DNA of 64,000 nt from Skeletonema tropicum (GCA_037178625.1 CM074145.1:434001-498000); one strand, 5' to 3'. Shown: positions 10,382-21,041, numbered from the stretch's first letter. The notes: generated from the letters alone by a model not told the origin. Numbers and translations are program-made.

Positions 10382-10990
10382 ATGGCGGCAGAAAACACCA
10401 CCAAAACACTACTTCGATCCCCATTCCTGATCCCTGCCGCAGCAGCGCCAACCTCGTATGTAACCATGCTTTCTTTGTTCTGGGAAACAACAAAGACTGG
10501 GACTCAGAGCCTTTTAGCAAGGTCTCGGAAGGAACATATTCTATCAACGTTTCCTACCTTCCAGCCATTACCAGCAGTGGACATTTGCACTCCTGCTTAC
10601 TTTACTGGAGACTGGGCGATGCCCTGGAACGGAACAGCCAAAGATCTCAGTGGTGTAACGAGCAACTCATTAAATCCTGTTCCTGTCAACCACGTATTAT
10701 CTGCTGATGGAAAGGGAGAACAGAACAGCACTATCAACGACGCACACCACAAACGCAAAAGAAGAGAGATGCCGACGGTTATGATGGAATCGATACAAAT
10801 AGTAATAGAAGCAAAAATGCTACAGATGCCACAATTATCGAAGGTTCAAGCTCATGCTCGGCCAAAGATCTCGGTGGTGTAACGGGCGGCTCATTGCATC
10901 TTGTTGCTGTCAGCCAGGGATTTCGAACTGATGGAACGGGAGAACATGCCATGACACAGGATGCGATGTTTCGCTTATGTACGGATTCTA
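10382..10990 (+). pseudogene. Decayed 5' end of a BspA-like gene
   Basis: ATG at 10382 begins MAAENTT, matching the MAAEITT start of the BspA-like gene on the other strand (ATG near 25468). After an unrelated stretch of about 230 bp the frame resumes with TAKDLSGV...NPVPVNHV, matching TAQDLSGV...DPVPVSHE there. A second, frameshifted repeat of the same module (AKDLGGV and following) appears at 10855-10960. The whole is broken by stops and shifts and has no downstream body in frame. The insertion begins with GTATGT, so an intron is possible, but the later shifts argue for decay. Confidence 0.65.
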
Positions 10991-11615
10991 TACAGTTAAG
11001 GGTTGGTAGGGTATCTATCTATCTATCTATAAGTAGATAAATATAGGAATAGACTACATACTTATGGCACAGGCGTCTTCGGGACCAGCCCGAGCCCCTC
11101 CAGGTTTAAATTCTTCTTTCTCTACTGACACCGGTGTCTAGAGAGTAGTGACTAAAATAATCTATCTATGTAGATTGATGTTGGTTAGTCATAATTTCGC
11201 CCCTAGATAGAGAGGGCTAATCAGACGTACTTTAAAATTTCTGTTATATTATCTATCAATCTACATATGTAATTATTTTAGATAGTTGCTACTCTCTCTC
11301 TCTAGGCACGGTATCTTTTACTTCTCTAGGTAGAGAGTGCGTTTTGAAGCAGTTTGGAAGCAAATGCGCTTTATCTCACAAGACACATACAAGAAGGACA
11401 CAAGAAGGACACAAGAAGGACACAAGACACATACAATACAATACGTACTCAGAAAGGAGGGACGGAAATATCACAACCTATCACAACACACAACACAACA
11501 GTTCAGCTGAACAAATCGGAACGATTTCTGTGGGGCAATCCACTTCCTTGTTGGAGAGATACAAAACTGCTATTACTACGCAACTCTCTTACCTTACTGG
11601 ACAATTCTGCGCCAG
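10991..11615. repeat. Gene-free interval with microsatellites and dispersed repeat copy 2
   Basis: TATC repeats lie at about 11011-11030 and a CT run near 11293. The inverted copy of the palindrome-bearing repeat is at about 11069-11180, with GACACCGGTGTC at its core. An 11-bp tandem repeat (ACAAGAAGGAC, three units) is near 11390-11425. Nothing here looks coding until the ATG at 11616. Confidence 0.65.
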
Positions 11616-14600
11616 ATGAGAACATATAACATTATGACGACACAAACCAGCGCGACAGACCCACTGGTAGGGATGCCGACGAAAAAAATTGCCCCGCAGG
11701 AGGATATTCCGAGTCATGTAGTTGTTCAACTCGTTGATAGGGAGGGTGAGAAATTAGGTGAGGCGGTAGACGTTCCGTCATCGGCTGGTATTGATGAGTT
11801 GGAAGTTGGAAGCTTTGGTTCGCTTCCTGCTTGATGAGGAAGAAGACCAACCCACAAGCAGAGAACCTGTCCCCTACACTTTCTTTGCCAAGATTAAACG
11901 CATAACGAAAAGGAGAAGTCTATCGACAGGCGAAACAGTACTATATACCTACACAAATGAGGTTGATATGAAAGATTTTATGTCGCTCAAAGAATTCCTC
12001 AGTGAGAATCATGCGCGCATTAACACAGAACAAACTTTTGAGCTTATCTACCAACCATTGACAATATTCAAGGTTCACCCATTAACAAGATCAACTGATA
12101 CTATGACCGAATCTTCTCCAGATGAGAAACACCGTGATCCTGGCGCTAGAGATGCCACTGACCTCTTCGAAGATCGACTGAAAAGAAAAATGGCTGACGG
12201 CAATAAAACTACATCTGCAACTGCAGAACTTCACCACTGGGATCAGGATGAATATGGCGGGGACATTGAGCAAGGAAGAATCATCACCTCTGAAAAGATC
12301 GAAGATCCACGCTCATCTGCCACCGACCGTTTTGAAGATCGACTGAAAAGGAAGTTGACAGACAGCAGTAAAACTGTAACTGCTACTACAGAATTGCACC
12401 ACTCGGGTCATGATGACTGTGACCGTAACGATATTGAGCAGGGGAGACTCATCACCTCTGAGAATATCGAAGGACCCAGCTCATATGCCACTGGCCGATT
12501 TGAGGCTCTACTGAAAAGAAAAATGGCTGAAGGCATTAAAACTGCAACTAATTCTGCAGAACTTCACCATTCGGGTCAGGATGAATATGATGGGGACATT
12601 GAGCAAGGAAGAATCATCACCTCTGAAAATACCGATGGTGCCAGCTCGAATGCCAACAACCGTTTTGAAGATCTACTGAAAAGAAAGATGGCTGATGTCG
12701 GTGACAATGATCAGGGAAGAATCAACACCTCTGAAAATACCCACTCTCCAAGCTCCTCTCCTTTCACTGGCGGCGAATCGACACCTACCACTTCAGGTGG
12801 ACTGGGGCCTGTAGACAAAAATGCAGCTCCAGTGCCTTTGATTCAGCACGTGAAGGGTATGGGTGCAAAGAAGGATTATGTTGCACCGAAGAGTGAAGAT
12901 ACAAGTACTTCGGCGACATTACAGCCGCTTGAACCAGGTGCGATGTTGGAACAGATTGAGGATGGAGATGATGCTTCACCCCGTCCATTTAACTCTGCAG
13001 AGTTTGAGGATGAGTCAAGCTCCTCTCGTTTCACTGGCGGCGAATCGACACCTACCACTTCAGGTGGACTGGGGCCTGCAGACAGAAATGCAGCTCCAGT
13101 GCCTTTGATTCAGCACGTGAAGGGTATGGGTACAAAGAAGGATACTGTGGCACCGAAGAGTGAAGATACAGATACTTCGGCGACATTACAGCCGCTTGAA
13201 CCAGGTGCGATGTTGGAACAGATTGAGGATGGAGATGATGCTTCACCCCGTCCATTTAACTCTGCAAAGTTTGAGGATGAATCAAAATTGAGGATTTATC
13301 GAAATGAGGTTTCAAACACTGGTGCCAAAGATAATTGGGCATTATCATCACAAACATCAGCACCTGATAGCTGGAAAGCAAAGTATGCTACTACTGCTAA
13401 TGCATCTACTCTTACTTCTGAGGGAGGTTCATTTGTTCAGCAAATGGACGAACATCAATCTCCTGATTCTGGGGACGAAGAGAATTTGCAGCCGTTGCCA
13501 GTTTTAGAAGCATACTTGGTGGAAGAAGAGGTGGGGATTTATGATGCATCTCCTGAGGCTGCTGTTGTTGCGACTGTTCCTGTCGTCACTCTGGGTGGTC
13601 ATGATACTGTTTATGAAGCATCTCCTGTGGAGCCCGAACTTCCATGGTGGAAACAGAGGCGAATCAAAGTGACAGTGGCGATGATTTGTGTATTGATTAC
13701 AGCGCTGACTGCTGGTCTTGTAGTGTCACTTACACAATCTCAATCACCGGGTGGTGGTGATGAAATTTCAGCTTCCCCTTCGATGAGTCTCTCACCTTCT
13801 CAATCTCCAAGCGTGCAATCTTATTGCTTTGCTGATCGTGACATACTCAAGTCTACCATTGCCCGGTACATTCAACTCGGGTGTAATAAAGAGGTAGAGT
13901 TTTGTCCTGCTGAAATTGTTGAAACCTATGGATGGCCGATTGGATCATGGTGTGTTCATGACGTTACTGACATGGCAAGCTTGTTAGAAGATCTAGATAC
14001 TTTTGACGAAGATCTTTCAGGATGGGATGTTGGTCAAGTTACTGATATGAATCGAATGTTCTCTGGAGCTTCATCATTCAACCAGGATTTGTCGAGATGG
14101 AATACTTCAACAGTGGCACGTATGAGCGACATGTTTAATGGAGCATCATCCTTTAATGGCGACGTCTCGTCTTGGAACACGTCTGCAGTGACTTCTATGA
14201 GTTACATGTTCGCTGGAGCATCATCCTTTAATGGCGATATTTCGTCTTGGAACACGGCTGCAGTGACTTCTATGTTACGCATGTTCTGGGGAGCATCATC
14301 CTTTAATGGCGATATCTCGTCTTGGAATACGGCTGCAGTGATTACTATGAGAAGCATGTTCTGGGAAGCATCATCCTTTAATGGGGACATCTCGTCTTGG
14401 AACACGGCTGCAGTGACTAATATGAGAGGCATTGTCGCTGAAGCTTCATCCTTTAATGGCGACATCTCATCTTGGAACACGTCTGCAGTGATTGATATGA
14501 GTTACATGTTCTGGAGAGCTTCATCCTTCAATGGCGACATCTCGTCTTGGAATACGGCTGCAGTGAATGATATGAGTTACATGTTCGATAAAGCATCATC

Positions 14601-14754
14601 ATTCAACCAGAATCTTTGCGCATGGAAGGACAATAATCGTTTCCCCTACAGCTTGGCAACTGATATCTTTGTTGATTCAGTTTGCACGTATCAAGACGAC
14701 CCAAAGGTAGAGCAAGGAGGTCCATTCTGTGCTTCATCTTGCACCAATAGTTAA
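11616..14754 (+). CDS. BspA-like (DUF285) type II membrane protein, N-terminal frameshift
   Basis: The body (about 985 aa, open from 11794) has five regions: a conserved N-terminal domain (PYTFFAKIKR...VDMKDF); three to four about 55-residue cytoplasmic repeats (EDRLKRK...ELHHS...EQGRIITSE); two 89-residue repeats; one transmembrane helix (after PWWKQRRIK, about residues 626-648); and a secreted region with eight 25-residue DUF285 repeats ending in a Cys-rich cap. Positive charges before the helix predict N-in/C-out topology. The true N-terminus (MRTYNIMTTQ at 11616 through VPSSAGIDEL) is in another frame. A 7-bp tandem duplication GTTGGAA (11798-11804/11805-11811) causes the shift, because one unit fewer would align it with its paralogue. 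Either the gene is newly broken or it uses the internal ATG at 11794. BspA-like repeats mediate adhesion in other organisms; a surface role here is inferred. Confidence 0.75.
12150..12720 (+). repeat. About 165-bp coding tandem repeats (55-aa cytoplasmic module)
   Basis: Successive units encode a FEDRLKRK start, an ELHHS core and an EQGRIITSE end. They match the longer array in the paralogue at about 23680-24860. Unit length varies slightly and the last unit is truncated. Confidence 0.8.
12763..13281 (+). repeat. 267-bp tandem duplication within the BspA-like gene
   Basis: The unit beginning TTCACTGGCGGCGAATCGAC occurs at 12763 and again at 13030, an exact 267-bp period encoding 89 residues. 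The copies differ at only a handful of positions, so this is a young in-frame duplication absent from the minus-strand paralogue. Confidence 0.95.
14047..14628 (+). repeat. 75-bp DUF285 repeat array
   Basis: Eight units start at ATG codons spaced exactly 75 bp apart (14047 to 14572). Each encodes M..MF.xASSFNgDiSSWNT.AV, the DUF285/BspA leucine-rich-like signature. Middle units are nearly identical at the DNA level, which indicates recent homogenisation. Confidence 0.95.
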
Positions 14755-15210
14755 CCTAACGGTAATTCAGAGATCCAACTGACAATTGGAACGATAACCA
14801 TTCAGTCAGTAACAACGTCAAAGTTTTGCTATATTTTGTCCAAATTACTTATCTACTCCTATTAATTCTTTTTGCCTTTGCAGATGAGATTTCCCACTCG
14901 TCTACAGTGAGAGCTACACGGGCCGAGTATCGCCTCGATATTCGACCCAAGTGACAACAAGATTTCTATTGGTTGAGACGAAGCCGTGTCTATCTGCGAG
15001 ATTTGCTTGGAGCTTGAACCTATACCGAAGTCAACCTTTGGTGCGTTTGTTTCATATTATTTGTCTGACCCGAAAAGGAATGAAAAATTTGCAATATAAT
15101 ACTCTTTATGCATTATCTCTCTGAAACCCGACACTCCTCTACTACACCTTTTCGCTTACTCGCATACAAGGCATATATACCAGCAACATTTCATTGAATC
15201 TATCTATCCT
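14755..15210. other. Intergenic region between convergent genes
   Basis: This 456-bp region holds the 3' flanks of the BspA-like gene and the Pin1-type gene. I see only a short inverted repeat (CGAGTATCG/CGATATTCG near 14928-14950), which may help termination. No coding frame is convincing. Confidence 0.5.
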
Positions 15211-16146
15211 CTACGCAAGCCTCAAAATAATATGAACACCACTACTCGTATCCACAACATCCCTCGTCAACTCCCCAACCCTCAATCCAAAACTCGCCTT
15301 CTCAAACGCCGGCTGCATCTTCTTTCTTCCAAAAAATCCCAAATCTCCACCTCTTTTCGCGGAACTACAATCACTTTCTGTCTTGGCCAATTCTTCAAAT
15401 GTGGCACGTAATTCTTTCGGATTGGAAGATGATTCGGATAGGATGGAAAGGAGTTCATGTAGGTCCGATATGGCTTTTTGTTTGGTGTCGGTGATTTTGG
15501 GATTGCGCCACGAGGCTGGACGGCGGGAGTCTTTGTGCTTTTTGAGAATGTGGAGTACTCGTACCTCCTTTGGTGAGGAGGAGGAAGAGTGAGAGTGATG
15601 ATGATGATGTTTTTCTCTGTGTTTTTCTCTGTCATCTGTTTTTTGTTTCTTGCGTGATGATGATTTTGCTACCTTTGAATTCGTATCAGAGGATGATTTT
15701 GTTGTTGTTGTTGATGATGTAGTATTCGTTTCAGCAGCTGAAGGTTCGGCACGTTTCAATATACTCTTTACAGCAGCCGCGGCAGCTAAAGCGGTGGCAT
15801 TTAAACTTTCTTGACTAACCGCCTCGACTGCTGATGTAGAAGACGCCGAAGCAGTTGCAGGAAGCTCCCAGCAGCATTCACCCGTATCTTGATTGAAATA
15901 GTAATAATTTCCAGGAGCATTGATTTGACTCGGCTTTAGAAACCATCCCGCGGGAAGGGCGGCTGGTGGTGGGTTTGATGCGAGTTGTTTTTGGACACTT
16001 TTTTCGTGTGTGTCTGTAGTAGCTGAAGTGTTATTATTGTTGCCACCGCCTTCTTTTGATGAGGCAGGGCCGTCGGTGGCATCGTCAAACATGTCGGCGT
16101 CATCGTCGGCTTCTTTATTGTGGGGTAGTGTATCAGCGGATGCCAT
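15211..16146 (-). CDS. Pin1-type peptidyl-prolyl cis-trans isomerase (WW + parvulin)
   Basis: A 311-residue protein when started at the strong-context ATG (GCACCATGG) at 16146; an upstream in-frame ATG would add 17 residues. An acidic, Asn-rich leader is followed by a WW domain (LPAGWFLKPS...NYYYFNQDTGECCWELP, about residues 80-120), a long Ser/Thr/Lys/His-rich linker with a His run, and a C-terminal parvulin domain (about 195-311). Pin1 landmarks are present: the HIL active-site His, the basic SRRPASWR phosphate-binding loop, DCSSAK with the catalytic Cys, GDLG.F, and the terminal GVHIILR. It should therefore isomerise phospho-Ser/Thr-Pro bonds in nuclear or cytosolic targets. The linker is much longer than in animal Pin1. 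Confidence 0.95.
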   Translation of the reverse strand: MASADTLPHNKEADDDADMFDDATDGPASSKEGGGNNNNTSATTDTHEKSVQKQLASNPPPAALPAGWFLKPSQINAPGNYYYFNQDTGECCWELPATASASSTSAVEAVSQESLNATALAAAAAVKSILKRAEPSAAETNTTSSTTTTKSSSDTNSKVAKSSSRKKQKTDDREKHREKHHHHHSHSSSSSPKEVRVLHILKKHKDSRRPASWRNPKITDTKQKAISDLHELLSILSESSSNPKELRATFEELAKTESDCSSAKRGGDLGFFGRKKMQPAFEKASFGLRVGELTRDVVDTSSGVHIILRLA

Positions 16147-16341
16147 GGTGCACGTCTTCCGTCGAGATTTTTTATGGAGAGGTGAAAATATGTACATAGA
16201 GAGTTTTTACGTAGATAGTGGGACTCTACTGGTACTTAGTGCAAGACAGGCAAGAAAGGTAACGCGACAAGTGGTCACGTTGGCGAGGATTCCTTTCTCA
16301 TCTCTTGCTCGTGCGAAGCCCATCAAGCAAAGCGTATCACA

Positions 16342-17520
16342 ATGAAGACAAGTTGGAAGACAACGTGCAGTAGTGGAAAGGTTTCACATTATCATCCTCG
16401 ACAAAGGCAAGCTATCATGATGTTCACAGCTGTTGCACTCATCAGCCGATCTGAAGCCAAAAGGATCGCTTTCTTTGTTGTCGTCGTCACCCTCGTTCTT
16501 TTGATCTTCGATGGTATCCTCTTCCAATCATACCATATCAAAACGGTCACGCACTATGCAATGTCATGGATGTATAACCATGATGCACTCGTGTTAGGGT
16601 TGCACATCCTCCTCATGATTCTACTAACATGGTTCTTCCTACCTCCGGCGTTACTCGTACTTGCGAGTGGATTCATCTTTCAAAACATCTACGTCAATGA
16701 AGGTTGGGGTTACCTACTTGGTTGGTCAGCGAGCTTATTGGGCGCTGTGATTGGTGGAACTCTAGCATACTGTAGAGCACAGTATTTATCAGGTTATTTG
16801 TACTACGTGTTACGTGATAGGTACCCCATCTTGAAGGTAGTTGATAAAGCACTTGTGAAGAGTCCGTTGAGAGTGATGATGCTGCTGAGATTGAATCCAT
16901 TTCTACCCTTTGGAGTGCTCAATTATGTGTTTGCCATGAAGGGAGTCGACATGGCGTTATTTGTAGCTGCGACGACGGCCGTGATGCAATGGTACCTCCT
17001 CCTCACTTGTATTGGGGCAGGTCTCAGCAACATGTACAATGGTTACGGTTTCACTGGATATGCCATTGGAGCGGTATGTGGTGCGCTCTTGATGATGCTT
17101 GTATGGTGCCTTGCCAAGGGTGAGCTACTAGCGGAGGTTCGTATGGCAAGGAGTGATGGAGATGGAAGTAGAAGAAAGAAGAAGGGGCTTGTAGCGAGGT
17201 TGAAACTAATAACCGGAGCATCTAGAAGGAGGAGTAGGAGTAGGAGTAGGAGCAGGAGTAGTAGCAGGAGTAGAAGTAGAAGCAGGAGTAGAAGCAGGAG
17301 TAGAAGCAGAGGTAGGAGCAGGAGTAGAAGCAGGAGCAGGACGAGACCCAGTAGAAGCAAGCAATCAGAGGTACCAAATGATATTGTTGAGAAGAGTGAT
17401 TTGAGCGGTGCTGACTATGTTTGCATGCAAGTTCTTGGAGATGATACCGACTATGTTGGAAGGAATGTTTACAGGGACTATGTTGACGTGACCGAGATTA
17501 TTTTGGACAACTTCTCATGA
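16342..17520 (+). CDS. VTT/TVP38-TMEM64 family membrane protein with RS-repeat tail
   Basis: 392 residues, multi-pass. The VTT (SNARE-associated, DedA-like) core lies at about residues 75-255: LPPALLVLASGF, the GAVIGGTLAY re-entrant motif, RLNPFLPFGVLNY and a final GAVCGALLMMLVW helix. Proteins of this family act in lipid scrambling and membrane trafficking in the ER/Golgi; the role here is inferred. After the core comes a cytoplasmic tail of alternating Arg-Ser (about 293-335) encoded by AGGAGT/AGCAGG repeats, then a conserved end (DLSGADYV, and a final DNFS) shared with the next gene. The start used is the first ATG, but alignment with the paralogue favours MMFTAVAL at 16420. It is a tandem paralogue of the gene at 18229. 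Confidence 0.9.
   Translation: MKTSWKTTCSSGKVSHYHPRQRQAIMMFTAVALISRSEAKRIAFFVVVVTLVLLIFDGILFQSYHIKTVTHYAMSWMYNHDALVLGLHILLMILLTWFFLPPALLVLASGFIFQNIYVNEGWGYLLGWSASLLGAVIGGTLAYCRAQYLSGYLYYVLRDRYPILKVVDKALVKSPLRVMMLLRLNPFLPFGVLNYVFAMKGVDMALFVAATTAVMQWYLLLTCIGAGLSNMYNGYGFTGYAIGAVCGALLMMLVWCLAKGELLAEVRMARSDGDGSRRKKKGLVARLKLITGASRRRSRSRSRSRSSSRSRSRSRSRSRSRSRGRSRSRSRSRTRPSRSKQSEVPNDIVEKSDLSGADYVCMQVLGDDTDYVGRNVYRDYVDVTEIILDNFS
17227..17345 (+). repeat. AGGAGT hexanucleotide-type array encoding Arg-Ser repeats
   Basis: A near-continuous run of AGG/AGA AGT/AGC codons in the tail of the VTT protein. The paralogue has instead a Lys/Ser/Thr-rich tail with SSGDKSQS-like repeats, so the array arose after the duplication or was lost in the other copy. 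Confidence 0.9.
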
Positions 17521-17736
17521 CTATTTCCGGACAGATCACCTTTTGTTTGTATAGTTTGTGACCTACGAACTCTCTTGAGGTGACTGAAGGTTGCCCGCCA
17601 CGTTATACACTGATGCTTAACATAATATACTTTTAATTTACTCTCTGTCCAGTTAAGTAACATGAATCATCAACTAACAGCGGTCTCACAACCAAAATCT
17701 AGATCTAGCAGAGACTGTAAAGTATTTAAATATATA

Positions 17737-18114
17737 CTATTGCTGTGACCTGTGACTCTTGCATTGGCTTGCATCGACGAAAGTGATATTCAACTCAAGG
17801 AAAGAATCTCTTGACACTTGCGACATCATCCTCTGTACAGCTTCATCAACTTGCGACGTGATCTCGTTTAGCTTCTTCATCTTCTTTTTGGCTACTATAG
17901 CCAAAATATTTAGAAAGACAGATACCGGAGAAGCCGCTTGGCGAAGGCTCTCACAAATTATTTGCCCCTTCTCTTCAATGTGTTCTCGAGTAACCAGTCG
18001 AGTGCAAATGTTATGTGAAGACTGCACAGACGTGTACGATGATGTTCCCGCTTCTACGCGTTGGTTGTTAACAGCTGTGTCAGAAGAGAGAATCAAGATT
18101 AAAACAGACCACAT
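17737..18114 (-). CDS. Possible small membrane or secreted protein
   Basis: A 125-residue frame between the tandem VTT genes on the opposite strand. It begins MWSVLILILSS, which could be a signal peptide, and has a second hydrophobic stretch (VSVFLNILAIVA) followed by Lys residues. The opposite strand is also open over the same region, no homology is recognised, and the frame overlaps the likely promoter of the second VTT gene. It may be spurious. Confidence 0.25.
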   Translation of the reverse strand: MWSVLILILSSDTAVNNQRVEAGTSSYTSVQSSHNICTRLVTREHIEEKGQIICESLRQAASPVSVFLNILAIVAKKKMKKLNEITSQVDEAVQRMMSQVSRDSFLELNITFVDASQCKSHRSQQ

Positions 18115-18228
18115 GTGGTCCGTTGGGCGTTAGAGTAAGTAGACCTTTCCAATCTCAATTTATTGAGTGCATATTCTGCAGGTCGAACAACTGTGCAAGC
18201 CCACAAACGCAATAGGAGTAAACCAACA

Positions 18229-19383
18229 ATGCACTCATCAGCTTCTTGTATTAGCCGACCTGGATCGAAGTGTATCACTTCCTTCCTTGTCATCGCCGCC
18301 ATCGTCCTTGTGATCATCGATGGTGTCAACTTCCAATCTAACCATATCAAAACAGCCACGCACCATGCTATGTTCTGGATGATGAATCATAGTGCACTGG
18401 TGTTGGGGTTGCACATCCTCCTCATGATTCTACTGACATGGTTGTTCCTTCCTCCGGCTCTGCTTGTTCTTGCAAGTGGATTTGTCTTCCAAAGCATCTA
18501 CATCGTCCCAGGATGGAGCTTCGTGATTGCATGGTTAGCGAGCTTATTGGGCGCTGTGATTGGTGGAACTCTAGCATACTGTAGAGCACCACGCTTGTCA
18601 CGTGAATTGCTTACAGTGGTACGTGAGAGGTATCCCATTTTGAATGCTGTGGATAGCGCACTCGTTACGAGCCCATTGCGAGTGATGATGCTGCTTAGAT
18701 TGAATCCATTTCTACCCTTTGGTATGCTCAACTATGTCTTCGCCATGAAGGGAGTCGACATGGGGCAATTTGTGGTGTCAATGTTGCCCGTGGCACAATG
18801 GTACCTCCTCCTCACTTGTATTGGGGCAGGTCTCAGCAACATTTACAACGGTTATAGTTTCACTGGATATGCCATTGGAGCGGTATGTGGTGCGCTCTTG
18901 ATGATGCTTGTGTGGGGATTCGCCAAAAATGAATTGCAAGATGAGGTACAACATGAGATGACGTTGTTTCAAAAGGGGAAGGCCTTGCTAGATGAAGAAG
19001 AAGTAATGACTACAGTCACTGATGTGACCACCATTGACGGCAGAAGTTTGGCTTCTACTCATACGAAACAGAGCTGGTTCAAACGTTTTCTAGCGAAATT
19101 CAAGCATACCAAGAAATCACACAGCAAGACGAGTAGTCCTAGCAAAGCGCAGAGCACTAGTGATAAATCACAAAGCAGTGGTGACAAATCACAGAGTGGT
19201 AGTGAAAAATCGGTAACTGTCGCGGAACCTACCAACAACCACATTGTTCAGGACAGCGACTTGAGCGGCGCTGACTATGTCCGCACGCAGATTCTCGGAC
19301 AAGATAATGGATCTGGTAAATCGAACAGTGTTTATCGAGGTACGCTGAATGCGACCGAGGTAATGTTGGACGATTTCTCTTAA
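18229..19383 (+). CDS. VTT/TVP38-TMEM64 family membrane protein, tandem paralogue
   Basis: 384 residues from the first ATG (18229); the frame extends upstream only with a TTG codon. The core is very similar to the preceding gene (FLPPALLVLASGF, GAVIGGTLAYCRAP, RLNPFLPFGMLNYVFAMKGVDM, CIGAGLSN). Two N-terminal helices are followed by the VTT core, then a basic tail rich in KSH/KSQS repeats instead of Arg-Ser, and the shared ending DLSGADYV and LDDFS. The two ends are conserved while the middle of the tail is not, so the C-terminal motif is probably functional. It is predicted to be an endomembrane protein like its twin. Confidence 0.9.
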   Translation: MHSSASCISRPGSKCITSFLVIAAIVLVIIDGVNFQSNHIKTATHHAMFWMMNHSALVLGLHILLMILLTWLFLPPALLVLASGFVFQSIYIVPGWSFVIAWLASLLGAVIGGTLAYCRAPRLSRELLTVVRERYPILNAVDSALVTSPLRVMMLLRLNPFLPFGMLNYVFAMKGVDMGQFVVSMLPVAQWYLLLTCIGAGLSNIYNGYSFTGYAIGAVCGALLMMLVWGFAKNELQDEVQHEMTLFQKGKALLDEEEVMTTVTDVTTIDGRSLASTHTKQSWFKRFLAKFKHTKKSHSKTSSPSKAQSTSDKSQSSGDKSQSGSEKSVTVAEPTNNHIVQDSDLSGADYVRTQILGQDNGSGKSNSVYRGTLNATEVMLDDFS

Positions 19384-19683
19384 CTTTTGCGGAAAAGAAT
19401 CTGCTGTAGGTGTAGGTGATCTTCTATCTCTTGACCATGGGTCTACGCTGTTGAATAGTAGAAAAATGTAACCTAGGATTATATGTGAATTGAACTACTC
19501 ACTGGTGTCATCTCAATATTTCTTCTTTGACATTACGCATCTGCATATGTGTCCTCAACTACTTTCATCTTTGTATCTATTGAAACCTGAACAAGAAAGG
19601 TTTTTTTCTTTGCATGATTTCCATATCTCTCTTTGTGCATTGGTTCTCGCCCACTCACAATTGTCATTCAGCAGCTGGAAATG

Positions 19684-21041
19684 TTACTGTACTTCGCACA
19701 AAGTATTCAACAGCAATTGAGCTTTCCACCTATTCACATATCGACTTCTATGACTTCCATCGTAGGTACAATTCTCCATTGTACACGATTTCGTCAACTG
19801 ATACACATCCAGAAACGGATGGGCCGGGTTTGCTGGAGCAACATGAGGCAACACACCCTGGTACACACTTTCCATAGGGCCAGCTGGTGGAGACACATAG
19901 ATTGTTCGATTCTGACCTTCTTCTGCACCAAGAAGCTGTTGAATTTCCTGCAGAGTTCCATTGACGTGATTCTTGACCCGTTCATAAATGTGTATTCCAA
20001 CTCCAACAACCCATACATCACTCTTCCCACTATAATTCTGGATGCATTCGGAACAGACATCTATAGGCTTGCTTCCATAACATTCTTCGACACATTGAAA
20101 CTGTACAAATGGAAATGTTGCATTTTCTTCATGACGTTTCTTCATCCAATACCGTGCAGTAGTCAACATCTTACTTCTCTCAACGTTATCCATTATCTCT
20201 TTACCATCGCTTATGTGCTTTGACATCAGAATATCCGTCAGTCCGATATAAAGTTGTTTCATGTAGCTATCACCAGATAGTATCACTCGGATATCTCGGT
20301 TTTGTATCTCAGAAGATAGACACTGGATAGCCTCTTCTGATGAAAAGATGTGCAGAGTATCATAGAGAGTTGGTGGGATGCAAATTCCTTCGGTGTAGGC
20401 ACTTTGCTGAGTGAAATCAAGAACTTGAGATGTTGTTGATACATTAGTGATGGGCCTTGTTTCCCATTGACACTGCATGGAGGCGCCACTACCCAGTGTT
20501 TTGTGCGGATAAGGAATAAATCTTACTTTGCGCTGATGAGACGTTGCAGCCGTGTCTAAAGAAAGAGAGAAATAGCATGTACATCGATAGAATAGATGAG
20601 TAATGATACAGTGTGGTCACAGCAAACGTATGGAACACATATTGCAGCACACTTACCAGTCGTTTTGAATTCAGCAACTGGTGGATCAAGCTGTACTTTC
20701 TCTCCATCGTCGCTACGAACAGAAACGACAATCTGCTCTGGTGCGGAAATGCTGATTTCAACACCCTTCGTCTCATCACTCACTGGTGTCAAGCTATTGG
20801 TAGTATCTACGACATCAGAGCTCTTAGGGAGAGGAGAATTCTTTAGATAATGTCCCTGCTGCTGATGATGATCCACGCCTATGAAGAGTAATACGGCAGC
20901 CCCGATGGCACAGTAGGAGATGCGGAACATTTTCGATGTGTTTTTTGTCGAGCAGAAAAGCCTGTGACCAGAAACAGTGCTGGTTGAGGCTGATTTTGTC
21001 ATCCCAGATAGGAGTTGTGTATTCTCGTTCATGGCTGCCAT
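19684..21041 (-). CDS. SGNH-like type II membrane protein, divergent copy (2 exons)
   Basis: Exon 1 is 21041-20657 and exon 2 is 20555-19684, with a 101-bp GTAAGT...TTTAG intron, giving 418 residues. The N-terminus has one transmembrane anchor (about residues 39-56) and then a linker. The lumenal domain starts at RKVRFIPYPHKTLGSGASM and carries the GDS block (VILSGDSYMKQLYIGL) and a C-terminal SCTMENC...DGSHRSRYVNRWKAQLLL block. The Ser of GDS and the D..H pair are those expected of SGNH/PC-esterase-type hydrolases such as glycan O-acetyl transferases or esterases; the reaction is inferred only. Conserved Cys pairs suggest disulphides. It is a divergent relative of the cluster at 26.8-33.5 kb, whose members lack this intron. 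Confidence 0.75.

Noticed and set aside
12150..14628. CRISPR-like or satellite arrays
   Set aside because: The regular 165-, 267- and 75-bp repeats are coding and in frame with the BspA-like protein; there are no unique spacers.
17043..17360. 105-residue poly-leucine frame on the minus strand
   Set aside because: It is the antisense of the Arg-Ser codon array of the VTT gene; composition is forced by AGGAGT repeats.
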